Shown here piece after piece: positions 44,442 through 55,589 of a DNA stretch of 64,000 nucleotides. The notes beneath the pieces were generated by a model. The model saw nothing but the letters and a program-made list of their open reading frames with translations, was not told where the DNA came from and made no database searches. This DNA comes from Channallabes apus (taxonomy: Eukaryota > Chordata > Actinopteri > Siluriformes > Clariidae), in contig CM060106.1 in the NCBI GenBank assembly GCA_030522415.1, positions 24,382,074 through 24,446,073 on the forward strand, read 5' to 3'. Position numbers and translations under genes: made by a program. Numbering within the stretch: the stretch's first letter is position 1; each line of letters starts with the position of its first letter.

Positions 44442-44810
44442 ATGGCTAGAGTTCGTCAGGGATTAAAAAACGCTAACAATGTCCTTTTTGGCCTTTACCG
44501 CGCTCTACGTGGTCCACGTATAACCCTTCGCAGGCGAGCCTTCTCCCTAAATGCTCATTCCCTGTGCCTTTTTCACGGGGGTGGGGCTAATCCTGATGGG
44601 GGGGGGGGGGGACCAACACAAAAAAAATCGAAAAAATGCTACCCATCGAGTTTTGCTAACTACCGGATCTGCACATGCGCGGTCCCACAAGTTTGCACAC
44701 TTTCCACACCCATAAATCCATACTACCTTGGTGCTGAGACTTCGGTTGGCGGTGAGTTTAAACCGTTTTCCTTTGATTCATTTGACCGAAACATTTGGGT
44801 TTCTGCATAA
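44442..44810 (+). other. Unidentified open reading frame
   Basis: A 122-codon frame starting MARVRQGLKNANNVLFGLYR with a basic N-terminal third. The middle crosses a poly(G) run at 44599-44611 that encodes only glycines. I recognise no domain. It may be an exon fragment or a decayed transposon product. Confidence 0.2.
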
Positions 44811-45141
44811 ATTGTCGTGAATGAGCCTTAAGGTTGAGGAAAATAAAAACTTGTAACTTGAAACTGGTTCAGTGTCTCAAATTTAAACACCTACATTTAC
44901 ATATTTTTGTATACTTGAATATCTTGTGGTTATCATATGTGTGCAGCACTATTCCATGCACAGAGTAGTTCATACATAAATGCTTACGCACGTGATGACA
45001 TACGTTTTTATTAAATTTATGATAATGCTAATAAATACAATCAACTCTTCTAATGTGATGCGGTAGTGTAAATCGATAGGCTCTGCAATCGATTTGTGCT
45101 ACGGTAGCATTTTTCGACACGGCAGCAAAAATCGACAGAAC
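44811..45141. other. Unassigned interval
   Basis: No coding motif. GCAATCGATTTGTGC and related TCGAT motifs near 45070-45140 are noted without interpretation. Confidence 0.35.
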
Positions 45142-45661
45142 GCGCTGAAATGCCCCCATGCCATGGATTGCCCCCCCCCCAACATAATCACTATGAAACA
45201 TTATATTAGAACATAAATTCATCGGTTAATGTTTTACAAATTACATAAAGATAATAAAATAAAATGAGCAATATGAAAAAATATATGTTGTATATGAAAA
45301 AAATAAATATTAATAGTTTTTCATATACAACATGTATACTTTTATATTGTTTATTTTATAATAAAATTAGTTTAGACTAATTTTTCATCATGAACAATAT
45401 TTTTATTATAGATATTGTATATAAATGTTTATTTGCATATTCATGACAAACCCCTGAAAAATAGAAGTGCCACAAAATAAACATTGTATAAGAATTTGTT
45501 TTAATGGTCTTAACGGCGGTCACGTGCCAGGAGTTCATTATAATAGTAATATCATAGTTGATTATAATAAACCTATCAATGTTCTATTATCTTCTAATAT
45601 AATATTTCATAGTGATTATGTTGGGGGGGGGGCAATCCATGGCAGGGGGGCATTTCAGCGC
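45142..45661. mobile_element. MITE with long, G/C-tract inverted ends
   Basis: A 520-bp element whose about 68-bp ends are almost perfect inverted repeats (GCGCTGAAATGCCCCC...AACATAATCACTATGAA). They include a C8-C10 tract and a CCATGGATTG motif. The interior is very AT-rich and has a smaller inner hairpin (TTGTATATGAAAAA/TTTTTCATATACAA, about 45284-45334). I see no clear target duplication. Confidence 0.75.
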
Positions 45662-46261
45662 ATAACACCGGCACTGCATCCAGTTGCTCGGGGTTTTGGG
45701 CACTGACTGGGAATCGAATGATTACAAATTATAGCACCGGCTGCACAGTTGTGACCGCATGCAACTACTCCATAAACAGTGTTAGCACAACATGCCTAAA
45801 ACGGCTAGCTCAGTTGTGCCCAGATTATTTATGTCCTTCCTCCACAATAAAACAATCATAATAGCGTCACAAATGCTTTCCATGTATACACATTCACCTA
45901 ACGGACAAAAGCAACAATGAACAATTATTATAAAAAGAACCCATACCTGAAAAGGGGGTGTCGGGGTAGAAACACGAACAAAAACTTTCGTCCGCTCACG
46001 TGTGTAACGCCTGAAAGAGAATAAACAGCATGGGCGTAAATCCTGGGGGGACGGGGGACGGAGGGGACATGCCGTCGCCATCCCCCCGCCCCCACCCAAT
46101 AAAAAAAAAAGAAATCGCACTCTCTAATGTGAAAAATATGTGTACGTATACATAAGATAATTGTGTAAGTAGAAAAAAAACCCCGCAAAAAATGCATTTA
46201 GAAACAGTTCCCCCTCCCCCTTCCTCACAGTGGTTTGTCCCACTGCCTGCTTTCCCAGTTC
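45662..46261. other. Unassigned interval
   Basis: Contains a G/C-rich patch (GGGCGTAAATCCTGGGGGGA and a C-rich run, 46030-46095) that may be a repeat remnant. The overlapping glycine- and proline-rich open frames look accidental. Confidence 0.35.
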
Positions 46262-46714
46262 TGGGGGCTGTTCCATAAACCAAGATTAGAGTATAAGCCA
46301 GGCTTATTTCGGTTAGTCAGGCTTATTTTTGGTAGAATTGGTTTCATAAATCAAACTTAAAAAAGTTCAAACTCAGTTACCCCGGCAACTTATGCTGTCA
46401 AATTAACCTGATCCGGGGCAGGCTAACTGTCTCGCTTTTTTAAGCGGTGTCTCAAAGAGCATATTCCCTAAAGATCGTTCCGTCAGTTTAATTTCCGCGC
46501 TCTCACTAATCATGTCATATAATAAAAAATTATTAAGCCTATAAAAATCATGTCTCAGCATTTGAATTATCCCCAAAATAATTTAAATAAAATCGTAAGC
46601 ATATTAAAAAAGGTCAAACATGAAATGCAATGACTGAAAACAGAAAATCAGAAATTAATGAATTCATAAATTCATATGAACAGTTACACAAAAAAGCCTT
46701 ATTAAATTTACCAA

Positions 46715-46715
<1 letters not shown>

Positions 46716-46756
<41 letters not shown>
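46716..46756 (+). repeat. (AAT)n microsatellite
   Basis: About 13 AAT units directly beside the Tc1 copy B insertion site. Confidence 0.95.
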
Positions 46757-46757
<1 letters not shown>

Positions 46758-46759
46758 TA

Positions 46760-48317
46760 CAAACCGGATTCCAAAAAAGTTGGGACAAAAAAAAAATTGT
46801 GAATAAAAACTGAATGCAATGATGTGGAGATGGCAAATGTCAATATTTTATTCAGAATAGAACATAGATGACAGATCAAAAGTTTAATCCAAGAAAATTT
46901 ATCATTTTAAAGGAAAAATATGTTGATTCCAAATTTCACTGTGTCAACAAATCCCAAAAAATTTGGGACAAGTAGCAATAAGAGGCTGGAAACAGTAAAT
47001 TTGAGCATAACGAAGAGCTGGAAGACCAATTAACAGTAAGTAGGTTAACTGGCAACATGATTGGGTATAAAAAGAGCTTCTCAGAGTGGCAGTGTCTCTC
47101 AGAAGCCAAGATGGGTAGAGGATCACCAATTCCCACAATGTTGCGCAGAAAGATAGTGGAGCAATATCAGAAAGGTGTTACCCAGCGAAAAATTGCAAAG
47201 ACTTTGCAGTTATCATCATCAACTGTGCATAATATCATCCGAAGATTCAGAGAATCTGGAACAATCTCTGTGCGTAAGGGTCAAGGGCGTAAAACCATAC
47301 TGGATGCCCGTGATCTCCGGGCCCTTAAACGACACTGCACCACAAACAGGAATGCTACTGTAAAGGAAATCACAGAATGGGCTCAGGAATACTTCCAGAA
47401 ACCATTGTCAGTGAACACAATCCACCGTGCCATCCGTGCCAAAGAAGAAGCCATTTCTAAGCAAGATCCACGAGCACAGGCATTTTCATTGGGCCAGGGA
47501 TCATTTAAAATGGAGTGTGGCAAAATAGAAGACTGTTTTGTGGTCAGACGAGTCACGATTCGAAGTTCTTGTTGGAAATGTGGGACGCCATGTCATCCGG
47601 ACCAAAGAGGACAAGGACAACCCACGTTGTTATCAACGCTCAGTTCAGAAGCCTGCATCTCTGATGGTATGGGGTTGCATGAGTGCGTGTGGCATGGGCA
47701 GCTTGCATGTCTGGAAAGGCACCATCAATGCAGAAAAATATATTCAGCTTCTAGAACAACATCTAGTCATCTCTTTCAGGGAAGACCCTGCATTTTTCAA
47801 CAAGATAATGCCAGACCACATTCTGTATCAATCACAACATCATGGCTGCGTAGGAGAAGGATCCGGGTACTGAAATGGCCAGTCTGCAGTCCAGATCTTT
47901 CCCCTATAGAGAACATTTGGCGCATCATAAAGAGGAAGGTGCGACAAAGAAGGCCCAAGACGATTGAACAGTTAGAGATCTGTATTAGACAAGAATGGGA
48001 GAGCATTCCTATTTCTAAACTTGAGAAACTGGTCTCCTCGGTCCCCAGACGTCTGTTGAGTGTTGTAAGAAGAAGGGGAGATGCCACACAGTGGTGAAAA
48101 TGGCCTTGTCCCAACTTTTTTGGGATTTGTTGACACCATGACATTTTGAGTCACCATATTTTTCCCTTAAAATGATACATTTTCTCAGTTTAAACTTTTG
48201 TTCCGTGATTTATGTTCTATTCTGAATAAAATATTGACATTTGCCATCTCCACATCATTGCATTCAGTTTTTATTCACAATTTGTTTAGTGTCCCAACTT
48301 TTTTGGAATCCGGTTTG
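46760..48317 (+). mobile_element. Tc1-like transposon, family B, complete
   Basis: 1558 bp with ends CAAACCGGATTCCAAAAAAG and TTTTTTGGAATCCGGTTTG, flanked by TA (46758-46759 and 48318-48319). Long terminal inverted repeats extend about 200 bp and hold further TTGGGACAAAA/GTCCCAACTT motifs. It is unrelated in end sequence to family A. Confidence 0.95.
47111..48097 (+). pseudogene. Tc1-like transposase, family B, with compensating frameshifts
   Basis: The frame starts MGRGSPIPTMLRRKIVEQYQ with a paired-type DNA-binding domain (RKIAKTLQLSSSTVHNIIRR) and ends at 48097 without a stop inside. However, the middle third (about 47500-47790) only makes sense in another frame, where [10 protein letters not shown] (first catalytic Asp) and [14 protein letters not shown] are read. 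The last third is back in the first frame with [10 protein letters not shown] and CSPDLSPIENIW. Two opposite frameshifts therefore leave a full-length frame whose core is nonsense and lacks the first aspartate. Confidence 0.9.
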
Positions 48318-48445
48318 TAAAAAAAACAAGATGTCAGCTTAATTGCCTAATAAAGGTCAGGCCTATTTAAGCAGTACTGAGTGAGACCAACACCTGCATG
48401 GAGATTCAGAACGAAAGAGAAACAGAGACGCCCCAGTACGTAATT

Positions 48446-48968
48446 ATGGCCTGTCCATTTATTGAAGACCCTGTGGATGAGGGTGCACAGATATTAGAAA
48501 GGGCTTTCAGACCACCAGCCCCAAGGGTCTTTAGGGACAGAGTAAACCCTCTTGCCTTCCCAGATGACTATCTGTGGAAGAGATACCGGTTCAGCAGACC
48601 CAGCATAGTCTACCTATATGAGCTGTTGGAACCACACCTCAGCAAACCCACCTTCACCTTGAACTCTTCTGTCACACCTACAGCACATCTCACCACTGTC
48701 TTAGCGCTCTCAGACATGTCCTGCACCACTCTAACATAATTCTCTGCCACTCCAGCATAGTCTACCTATATGAGCTGTTGGAACCACACCTCAGCAAACC
48801 CACACGGCGAAGGCAATGCCTGACCACAGTGCAATCTGTCTTTATTGCACTGCGTTTCTTCGCCAGTGGGACATTCCTCTACAGTGTTGGTGATGCTGAG
48901 CATTTAAAGCAACCGTATGCCGTGAAATAAAGATGGTCTACCTTTCTATGAGGCAATATTTAAATATT
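48446..48968 (+). pseudogene. Harbinger (HARBI1-like) transposase N-terminal part
   Basis: Starts MACPFIEDPVDEGAQILERA and continues with RVFRDRVNPLAFPDDYLWKR and RYRFSRPSIVYLYELLEPHL, typical of Harbinger transposases. A 151-bp direct duplication (about 48602-48752 repeated from 48753) breaks the frame. After it, the normal reading resumes (SVFIALRFFASGTFLYSVGD, KATVCREIKMVYLSMRQYLN), with a small shift. Tc1 copy A3 interrupts the gene at 48969-48970. The DDE core is not in the window. Confidence 0.8.
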
Positions 48969-48970
48969 TA

Positions 48971-50365
48971 CAGTGGTGTGAAAAACTATTTGCCCCCCTC
49001 ATGATTTCTTATTCTTTTGCATGTTTGTCACACTTAAATGTTTCTGCTCATCAAAAACCCTTAACTATTAGTCAAAGATAACATAATTGAACACAAAATG
49101 CAGTTTTTAAATGAAGGTTTATGTTATTAAGGGAGAAAAAAACCTCCAAATCTACATGGCCCTGTGTGAAAAAGTGATTGCCCCAATTGTTAAAAAAATA
49201 ACTTGAACTCGGGTGTGATAAACCACAGTTAAGTTCTGTAGTCACCCCCAGGCCTGATTACGCCACACCTGTTTCAATCAAGAAATCACTTAAATAGGAG
49301 CTACCTGACACAGAGAAGTAGACCAAAAGCACATCAAAAGCTAGACATCATGCCAAGATCCAAAGAAATTCAGGAACAAATGAGAACAAAAGTAATTGAG
49401 ATCTATCAGTCTGGTAAAGGTTATAAAGCCATTTCTAAAGCTTTGGGACTCCAGCGAACCACAGTGAGAGTCATTATCTACAAATGGCAAAAACATGGAA
49501 CAGTGGTGAACCTTCCCAGGAGTGGCCGGCCGACCAAAATTACCCCAAGAACGCAGAGACAACTCATCCGAGAGGCCACAAAAGACCCCAGGACAACATC
49601 TAAAGAACTGCAGGCCTCACTTGCCTCAATTAAGGTCAGTGTTCACGACTCCACCATAAGAAAGAGACTGGGCAAAAACGGCCTGCATGGCAGATTTCCA
49701 AGGCACAAACCACTTTTAAGCAAAAAGAACATTAAGGCTCGTCTCAATTTTGCTAAAAAACATCTCAATGATTGCCAAGACTTTTGGGAAAATACCTTGT
49801 GGACCGATGAGACAAAAGTTTTAATTTTTGGAAGGTGCGTGTCCCGTTACATCTGGCGTAAAAGTAACAGCATTTCAGAAAAAGAACATCATACCAACAG
49901 TAAAATATGGTGGTGGTAGTGTGATGGTCTGGGGTTGTTTTGCTGCTCCAGGACCTGGAAGGCTTGCTGTGATAGATGGAACCTTGAATTCTACCAAAAA
50001 ATCCTGAAGGAGTATGTCCGGCCATCTGTTCGTCAACTCAAGCTGAAGCGATCTTGGGTGCTGCACCAGGACAATGACCCAAAACACACCAGCAAATTCA
50101 CCTCTGAATGGCTGAAGAAAAACAAAATGAAGACTTTGGAGTGGCCTAGTCAAAGTCCTGACCTGAATCCTATTGAGATGTTGTGGCATGATCTTAAAAA
50201 GGTGGTTCATGCTAGAAAACCCTCAAATAAAGCTGAATTACAACAATTCTGCAAAGATGAGTGGGCCAAAATTCCTCAAGAGCGCTGTAGAAGACTCGTT
50301 GCAAGTTATCGCAAACGCTTGATTGCAGTTATTGCTGCTAAGGGTGGCCCAACCAGTTATTAGGT
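48971..50365 (+). mobile_element. Tc1-like transposon, copy A3 (left part)
   Basis: Starts CAGTGGTGTGAAAAAC after a TA (48969-48970) inside the Harbinger transposase. The left IR/DR terminal repeat and the transposase are present. At 50365 it is interrupted by an RTE LINE that duplicates CAGTTATTAGGT (50354-50365 and 63808-63819). The right terminal repeat continues at 63808-64000 and leaves the window about 40 bases before its end. Confidence 0.95.
49350..50363 (+). pseudogene. Tc1-like transposase, copy A3
   Basis: Begins MPRSKEIQEQMRTKVIEIYQ with an intact paired-type DNA-binding domain, TDETKVLIFG, HQDNDPKHTS and SPDLNPIEML, and ends PTSY with TAG at 50361-50363. Relative to copy A2, a 2-bp deletion (about 49868) shifts the frame and a 7-bp deletion (about 49989) shifts it back. 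Between the two the frame hits a TAG. The three DD34E positions are all present. It is the best preserved of the three family A transposases in the window. Confidence 0.9.
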
Positions 50366-51491
50366 CCATCCATCCATCCATTTTCTTCTGCTTATCCGAG
50401 GTCGGGTCGGGCAGCAGCTTCAGCAGGGATGCCCAGACTTCCCTCTCCCTGGCCACTTCTTCCAGCTCTTCCGGGGGGATCCCAAGGCGTTCCCAGGCCA
50501 GCCGAGAGACATAGTCCTGGGTCTTCCCCGGGGTCTCTTTCCGGTGGGGCGTGTCCGGAACACCTCACAAGGGAGGCATCCAGGGGGCATCCTAAATAGA
50601 TGCCCAAGCCACCTCATCTGGCTCCTCTCGATGCGGAGGAGCAGCAGCTCTACTCTGAGCCCCTCCCGGATGACTGAGCTTCTCACCCTATCTCTAAGGG
50701 AAACCCCAGACACCCTGCGGAGGAAACTCATTTCGGCCGCTTGTATTCGCGATCTTGTTCTTTCGGTCACTACCCAAAGCTCATGACCATAGGTGAGGGT
50801 AGGAACGTAGATCGACCGGTAAATTGAGAACTTTGCCTTTTGGCTCAGCTCCTTCTTCACCACGACGGACCGATACAGAGCCCGCATCACTGCAGACGCT
50901 GCCCCGATCAGCCTGTCGATCTCCCGCTCCATTTTACCCTCACTCGTGAACAAGACCCCGAGATACTTAAACTCCTCCACTTGGGGCAGGATCTCACTCC
51001 CAACCCTGAGAGGGCACTCCACCCTTTTCCGGCTGAGGACCATGGCCTCAGATTTGGAGGTGCTGATTCTCATCCCAGCCGCTTCACACTCGGCTGCGAA
51101 CCTATCCAGTGAGAGCTGTAGGTCGCAGGATGATGAGGCCAACAGAACAACGTCATCTGCAAAAAGCAGTGACCCAATCCTGAGCCCACCAAACTGTACC
51201 CCCTCAACGACCTGGCTGCGCCTAGAAATCCTGTCCATAAAAATTATGAACAGGATCGGTGACAAAGGGCAGCCCTGTCGGAGTCCTACTCTCACCGGAA
51301 ACAGGTCCGACTTACTACCGGCAATGCGGACCAAGCTCCGACACCGGTCGTACAGGGACCGGACAGCCCTTAACAGGGAATCCGATATCCCATACTCCCG
51401 GAGTACCCCCCACAGGACTCCCCGAGGGACATGGTCGAATGCCTTCTCCAAGTCCACAAAGCACATGTACAGTAGACTGGTTGGGCAAACT
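50366..51491 (-). mobile_element. RTE-clade LINE, 3' half
   Basis: Minus-strand RTE element. Its 3' end carries a (TGGA)n tail (CCATCCATCCATCCA on the plus strand, 50366-50380) directly beside the duplicated CAGTTATTAGGT. Its 5' half is 61612-63807, separated by an inserted Jockey-type LINE that duplicates AAACT (51487-51491 and 61612-61616). The two halves add up to about 3.3 kb, the usual full length for RTE elements. Confidence 0.9.
50420..51466 (-). pseudogene. RTE reverse transcriptase, C-terminal two thirds
   Basis: Open for 348 codons on the minus strand. It starts CFVDLEKAFDHVPRGVLWGV (first catalytic Asp) and contains GLRQGCPLSPILFIIFMDRI and GSLLFADDVVLLA (catalytic ADD). The C-terminal RTE region follows: QVEEFKYLGVLFTSEGKMER, SFLRRVSGVSLRDRVRSSVI and RGRPRTMSLGWPGN. 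The frame probably shifts near 50520, because the last about 30 codons lose the family pattern. The upstream junction has a small TGTAC duplication at about 51470 that shifts frame. Confidence 0.9.
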
Positions 51492-51650
51492 ATTAAACTC
51501 TAAGGAACCAAGATGGCAACCAAGATGGCGGCACCCTGTGGTGTGCTGGAGTTTTGGAGCGGACAAAGTGTTTTGGATCGTGTTTCAAACGATTTTGTCT
51601 GCTAAACTAAACAATACCCGGGGGAGTAAAGTTAAGCAAGTTAAGCAAAC

Positions 51651-52355
51651 ATGCCACCAAAGAAAAACAATGCGCTTGAGGATGAGTTGGAGGAGATAAG
51701 GAAGTCTCTGAACTTCATGTCAAGTGAGTTGAGCAAAGTTGCTAAACAACAAAGCATGCTTCTTGATTTGCTGGATGAAGTTAAACAATTGAAGAACCTT
51801 GTGAAAGAGAAGGATAAGAAAATTGAGGGATTGGAAAAAAGAATTGATGTGCTGGAGCAATATACAAGAATGGAGGATTTAATCATAAGTGGACTGGAAA
51901 CAAAACACAGGACATATGCAAACACAGTAGCCGGAGACAGAAAAGGTGAAGATGCCCAACCGGAGGAACTACAAACATTGGAGAAGCAAGTAATCAAGTT
52001 CTTTGAAAGTAAGAATATGACTATCCAGAGCAATGAAGTTGCAGCTTGTCATACAATTCCACGAAGAAACGATGGAGGGAAGCCGGCAGTAGTAATTCAG
52101 TTTGTGAATCGGAAGCATGAAGCCGAGTTACTGAGGCAGGCAAAGAAATTGAAAGGCACAGGAGTGTATTTGAATGAACATCTTACTAAAAAGAATGCTG
52201 ATATAGCAAGGAAAGCACGTAATCTGAGGAAACAGAACAAAATTCAGGCTACATGGACAAGGAATTGTAAAGTGATGATACGGCTAAATGGAACACCTGA
52301 AGAAGCCAAAGTATACACAATAAGAGAACTTAATGAGCTGGATCGATATGGATAA
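51651..52355 (+). CDS. LINE ORF1 protein, intact
   Basis: A 234-residue intact frame starting MPPKKNNALEDELEEIRKSL. Residues 10-75 form a heptad-rich coiled coil (LLDLLDEVKQLKNLVKEKDK, then IEGLEKRIDVLEQ). The rest fits an RRM/C-terminal RNA-binding arrangement: ISGLETKHRTYANTVAG, KQVIKFFESKN, VVIQFVNRKHEAELLRQAKK and VYLNEHLTKKNADIARKARN, ending ELNELDRYG. By analogy with other LINE ORF1 proteins it would coat the element RNA. ORF2 begins 147 bp downstream. Confidence 0.85.
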   Translation: MPPKKNNALEDELEEIRKSLNFMSSELSKVAKQQSMLLDLLDEVKQLKNLVKEKDKKIEGLEKRIDVLEQYTRMEDLIISGLETKHRTYANTVAGDRKGEDAQPEELQTLEKQVIKFFESKNMTIQSNEVAACHTIPRRNDGGKPAVVIQFVNRKHEAELLRQAKKLKGTGVYLNEHLTKKNADIARKARNLRKQNKIQATWTRNCKVMIRLNGTPEEAKVYTIRELNELDRYG

Positions 52356-52501
52356 GCAACGACTGTGTTATGGCCAAAGGTACCACGTAAGAATTGCATT
52401 TAAGAGACCATTTTGATATGGATAACATAAGACGGTGTTTAGAAATCTTCATATAGATTCAACTTGTTTATAGATCAAATGATGGATAATGGACAATAAT
52501 T

Positions 52502-55500
52502 ATGATGGACATTGACAAGGTATTTTCATTTCCATTTAGTGATGTTGACGATGTGGAGTTTTATAACATCCAAATGAATGGTATATCTGATAATCCAAAC
52601 AGAGATGATAAGGATTTAAATTTAAAGGCTTTCAATCACATGGATTATAAAATGTATGAAATAGTAAAGGATATTGACCCGGAAAAATATTATTTTGTAA
52701 ATGAGGATTGTTGTGAGTATTATACAGAAACTCAATTTAATAGTAACATCATCATGGAAGGAGCTCTATCAATAATTCACTTAAATAGTAGAAGTCTTTG
52801 TAAAAATTTCATGAATATTAAGGATTATTTGAGTCAGTTTAATAAATTTAGTGTGATTGCTATGTCAGAGACTTGGTTAAACGTAAAAGCTTACGAAGTA
52901 CAAATGAATGGATATAATTTATTTACAGTAAATAGAGAAAATAGGACTGGAGGGGGTGTTGCTTTGTATGTTGATACAGCATTAAGATGTAACGTGATTG
53001 AAAGTAAGTCATTTGCCATAGAAAATGTTTTGGAGTGTGTAACAATTGAAATTGAAACAAAAAGTACAAAAAATATAATGTTCAGTTGTGTGTACAGAGC
53101 TCCAGGCACATGCATTGACAAATTTACAAAAGAGTTATTTGATATGTTTGACCAATCAATTAAAAATAAGGTAAACATCATATGTGGTGATCTTAACATT
53201 GATTTACTAAATCCACAAGGAAGTAAGAGAATTGCTAATTTTATTGATGCACTGTACAGTTATGGTTTGATTCCAATGATAACAAAACCTAGTAGATTGA
53301 CAAAAGATACAGCAACATTAATTGATCATATATATACTAATGAAATAAAAGGAAAAAGACTAGGAGGGTTGCTTATCAATGATATCACAGACCATCTTCC
53401 AGTTTTTGTGATTTTCTATGATTTATTGAAAAATCCCCCCTCAAAAAAAGGACTAATAGTTATAAAATTATTCGCAATAGAACACAAGAGGCAATAGACG
53501 CTCTTAATGAAGATTTAAAAATACAAAATTGGGATGAAGTTTATGCATATAGCAACCCCAGTAAGGCGTATGAAGTGTTCTTGAATATATTAAATGAGCA
53601 AATTAAAAAACATTGTTCATCTAAGAGGATTATAATAGAGCAAAAGAATGTATATAAACCATGGATTTCTAAAGGAATAGAGAAGGCATGTAAAAAGAAA
53701 AATGTCCTATTCACGAAATTTCTAACAACAAGATCAAAACAAGCAGAAATTGATTGTAAGACTTACAAAAATAAATTACAAAATATAATAAGATTCAGTA
53801 AGAAGGACTATTACAATAGGTTATTGAATATCCATAAAAACAATGTAAAAGCAACATGGAAGGTACTGAATGGTATACTTAAAAATAATACATGTAGTTT
53901 TGATTACCCAAATCGTTTTGTAAATGATGATAATCAAAGTATAAATAAAGGGGAAGATATTGTCAATGAATTTAATAAGTATTTTGTAAATGTTGGATCT
54001 AAATTAGCAGAAGAAATTACTAAACATGGATCAGTGAATGAAGTAAAAAACTTATGTAATAAGTATACAATGTTTATTCAGGCTGTAGATGAAAAAGAAA
54101 TACTTCTAACAGTTAATAATTGCAAGAGTAAATATTCCACCGATTGTGATGATCTAGACATGTCATTATTAAAAAATATAATTGTGAATATAGCAAAACC
54201 TTTTGCTTACATTTGTAATCTGTCTTTCTTAACCGGTATCTTTTCTAGTAAAATGAAAATGGCAAAAGTTATTCCGATCTTTAAAGGAGGAGATCAGTAT
54301 TCCTTCTCTAATTACAGACCAATTGCTCTTCTGCCGCAGTTTTCAAAAATTTTAGAGAAAGTATTTGTTCAGAGGCTTGACAAATTTATAGAAAAACATA
54401 ATTTACTGAGTGAATATCAATTCGGATTTAGGACTAAGAGGTCGACTTCAATGGCAGTAATGAAAATGGTTGAAGATATCTCAACTGCAGTAGAAAACAA
54501 AGAATAAACATTGGGAGTATTTTTAGATTTAAAGAAAGCATTTGATACAATTGATTATGATTTATTAGTGAAGAAATTGTTAAAATATGGAATAAGAGGA
54601 AAAGCGTTAGACTGGATAAAAAGCTACTTGGAAAGCAGACATCAGTATGTACAAATTAATAATGACAAATCTGACTCATTGGTAGTTACATGCGGTGTTC
54701 CACAAGGTTCAGTATTGGGCCCTAAAGTATTTGTGTTGTATGTTAATGATATTGATAAAGTGTCCAATGTATTAAAAATTTTATTATTTGCTGATGACAC
54801 TACTTTATATTTATCAGGTAAAAATTTGAAACAGCTTCTGAACACAGTGGAAAATGAATTGCTGAGGCTTAAAAGTTGGTTAGATGATAGTAAGCTTTCA
54901 TTGAATTTGACTAAAACGAAGTTCATAATTTTTAGTAATCAAAAAATTAATCATGATGTGAAAATAAGAATTAATAATGAGGAAATAGAAAGAGTCTCCG
55001 AAATTAAATTTTTGAGAGTAATAATTGACAACAAACTGACTTGGAAACCACATATTAATTTTATTAAGACAAAAATCTCTAAATCAGTTGGAATTCTTAA
55101 CAGATTAAAGTATGTATTGGATAATAAAACATTACGCATATTGTATTGTACACTCATATTTCCATACATCACTTATTGTTTGGAGGTATGGGGGCATATA
55201 AACCCAATATCTGTGTTACAAAAATAAAGGATTGTAATAAGGCCGATTATTATGAACACACAAATAAACTGTTTATAAAATCTAAAGTTTTGAAATTTGT
55301 GGATCTAGTTGATTTGTATACTGCACAAATAATGTATAAAGCCTATAATAATTTACTTCCCAGCTGCATCCAGAGGCTGTTCAAAATTAAAGTCAGCCAG
55401 TACTACTGTCTAAGAGGAATGTTCATGTTTAGCAAAATAAGGGCCAGAACAAATTTAAAGAATAAATGCATTTCCGTTAAAGGGGTTAATTTATGGAATA

Positions 55501-55589
55501 AATGTGATAAGGAATTAAAATTATGTAATTCCCTTCATAGATTTAAAAAAATGTTTAAAGACAAGGTGTTTAGTGAATATATGACATAA
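52502..55589 (+). pseudogene. LINE ORF2: endonuclease and reverse transcriptase
   Basis: The endonuclease frame (52502-53497) has IIHLNSRSLCKNFMNIKDYL, IAMSETWLNVKAYEVQMNGY, GGGVALYVDTALR, IICGDLNIDLLNPQG, LIDHIYTN and ITDHLPVFVIF. A frameshift in the C- and A-rich run at about 53440-53460 precedes the RT. The RT (53575-55227) reads MAKVIPIFKGGDQYSFSNYR, GVFLDLKKAFDTIDYDLLVK, GVPQGSVLGPKVFVLYVNDI and LLFADDTTLYLSG (catalytic ADD). One in-frame TAA at 54505-54507 and a frameshift near 55200 complete the damage. The C-terminal part ends at 55589. Confidence 0.88.

Larger units (their letters stand above)
46262..48968 (+). mobile_element. Harbinger transposon (left part), interrupted by Tc1 insertions
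   Basis: The left end appears at GGGGGCTGTTCCATAAACCA (46262), followed by a subterminal region rich in AGGCTTATTT. The coding region (48446-48968) encodes a HARBI1-like transposase start. A second Tc1 family (46760-48317) sits in the upstream part, and Tc1 copy A3 interrupts the transposase at 48968. The right end must lie beyond the window. The left boundary is inferred from the terminus-like sequence only. Confidence 0.65.

Noticed and set aside
45782..46283. Overlapping glycine/proline-rich proteins
   Set aside because: Three frames are open at once over a G/C-rich patch, which is typical of low-complexity sequence.
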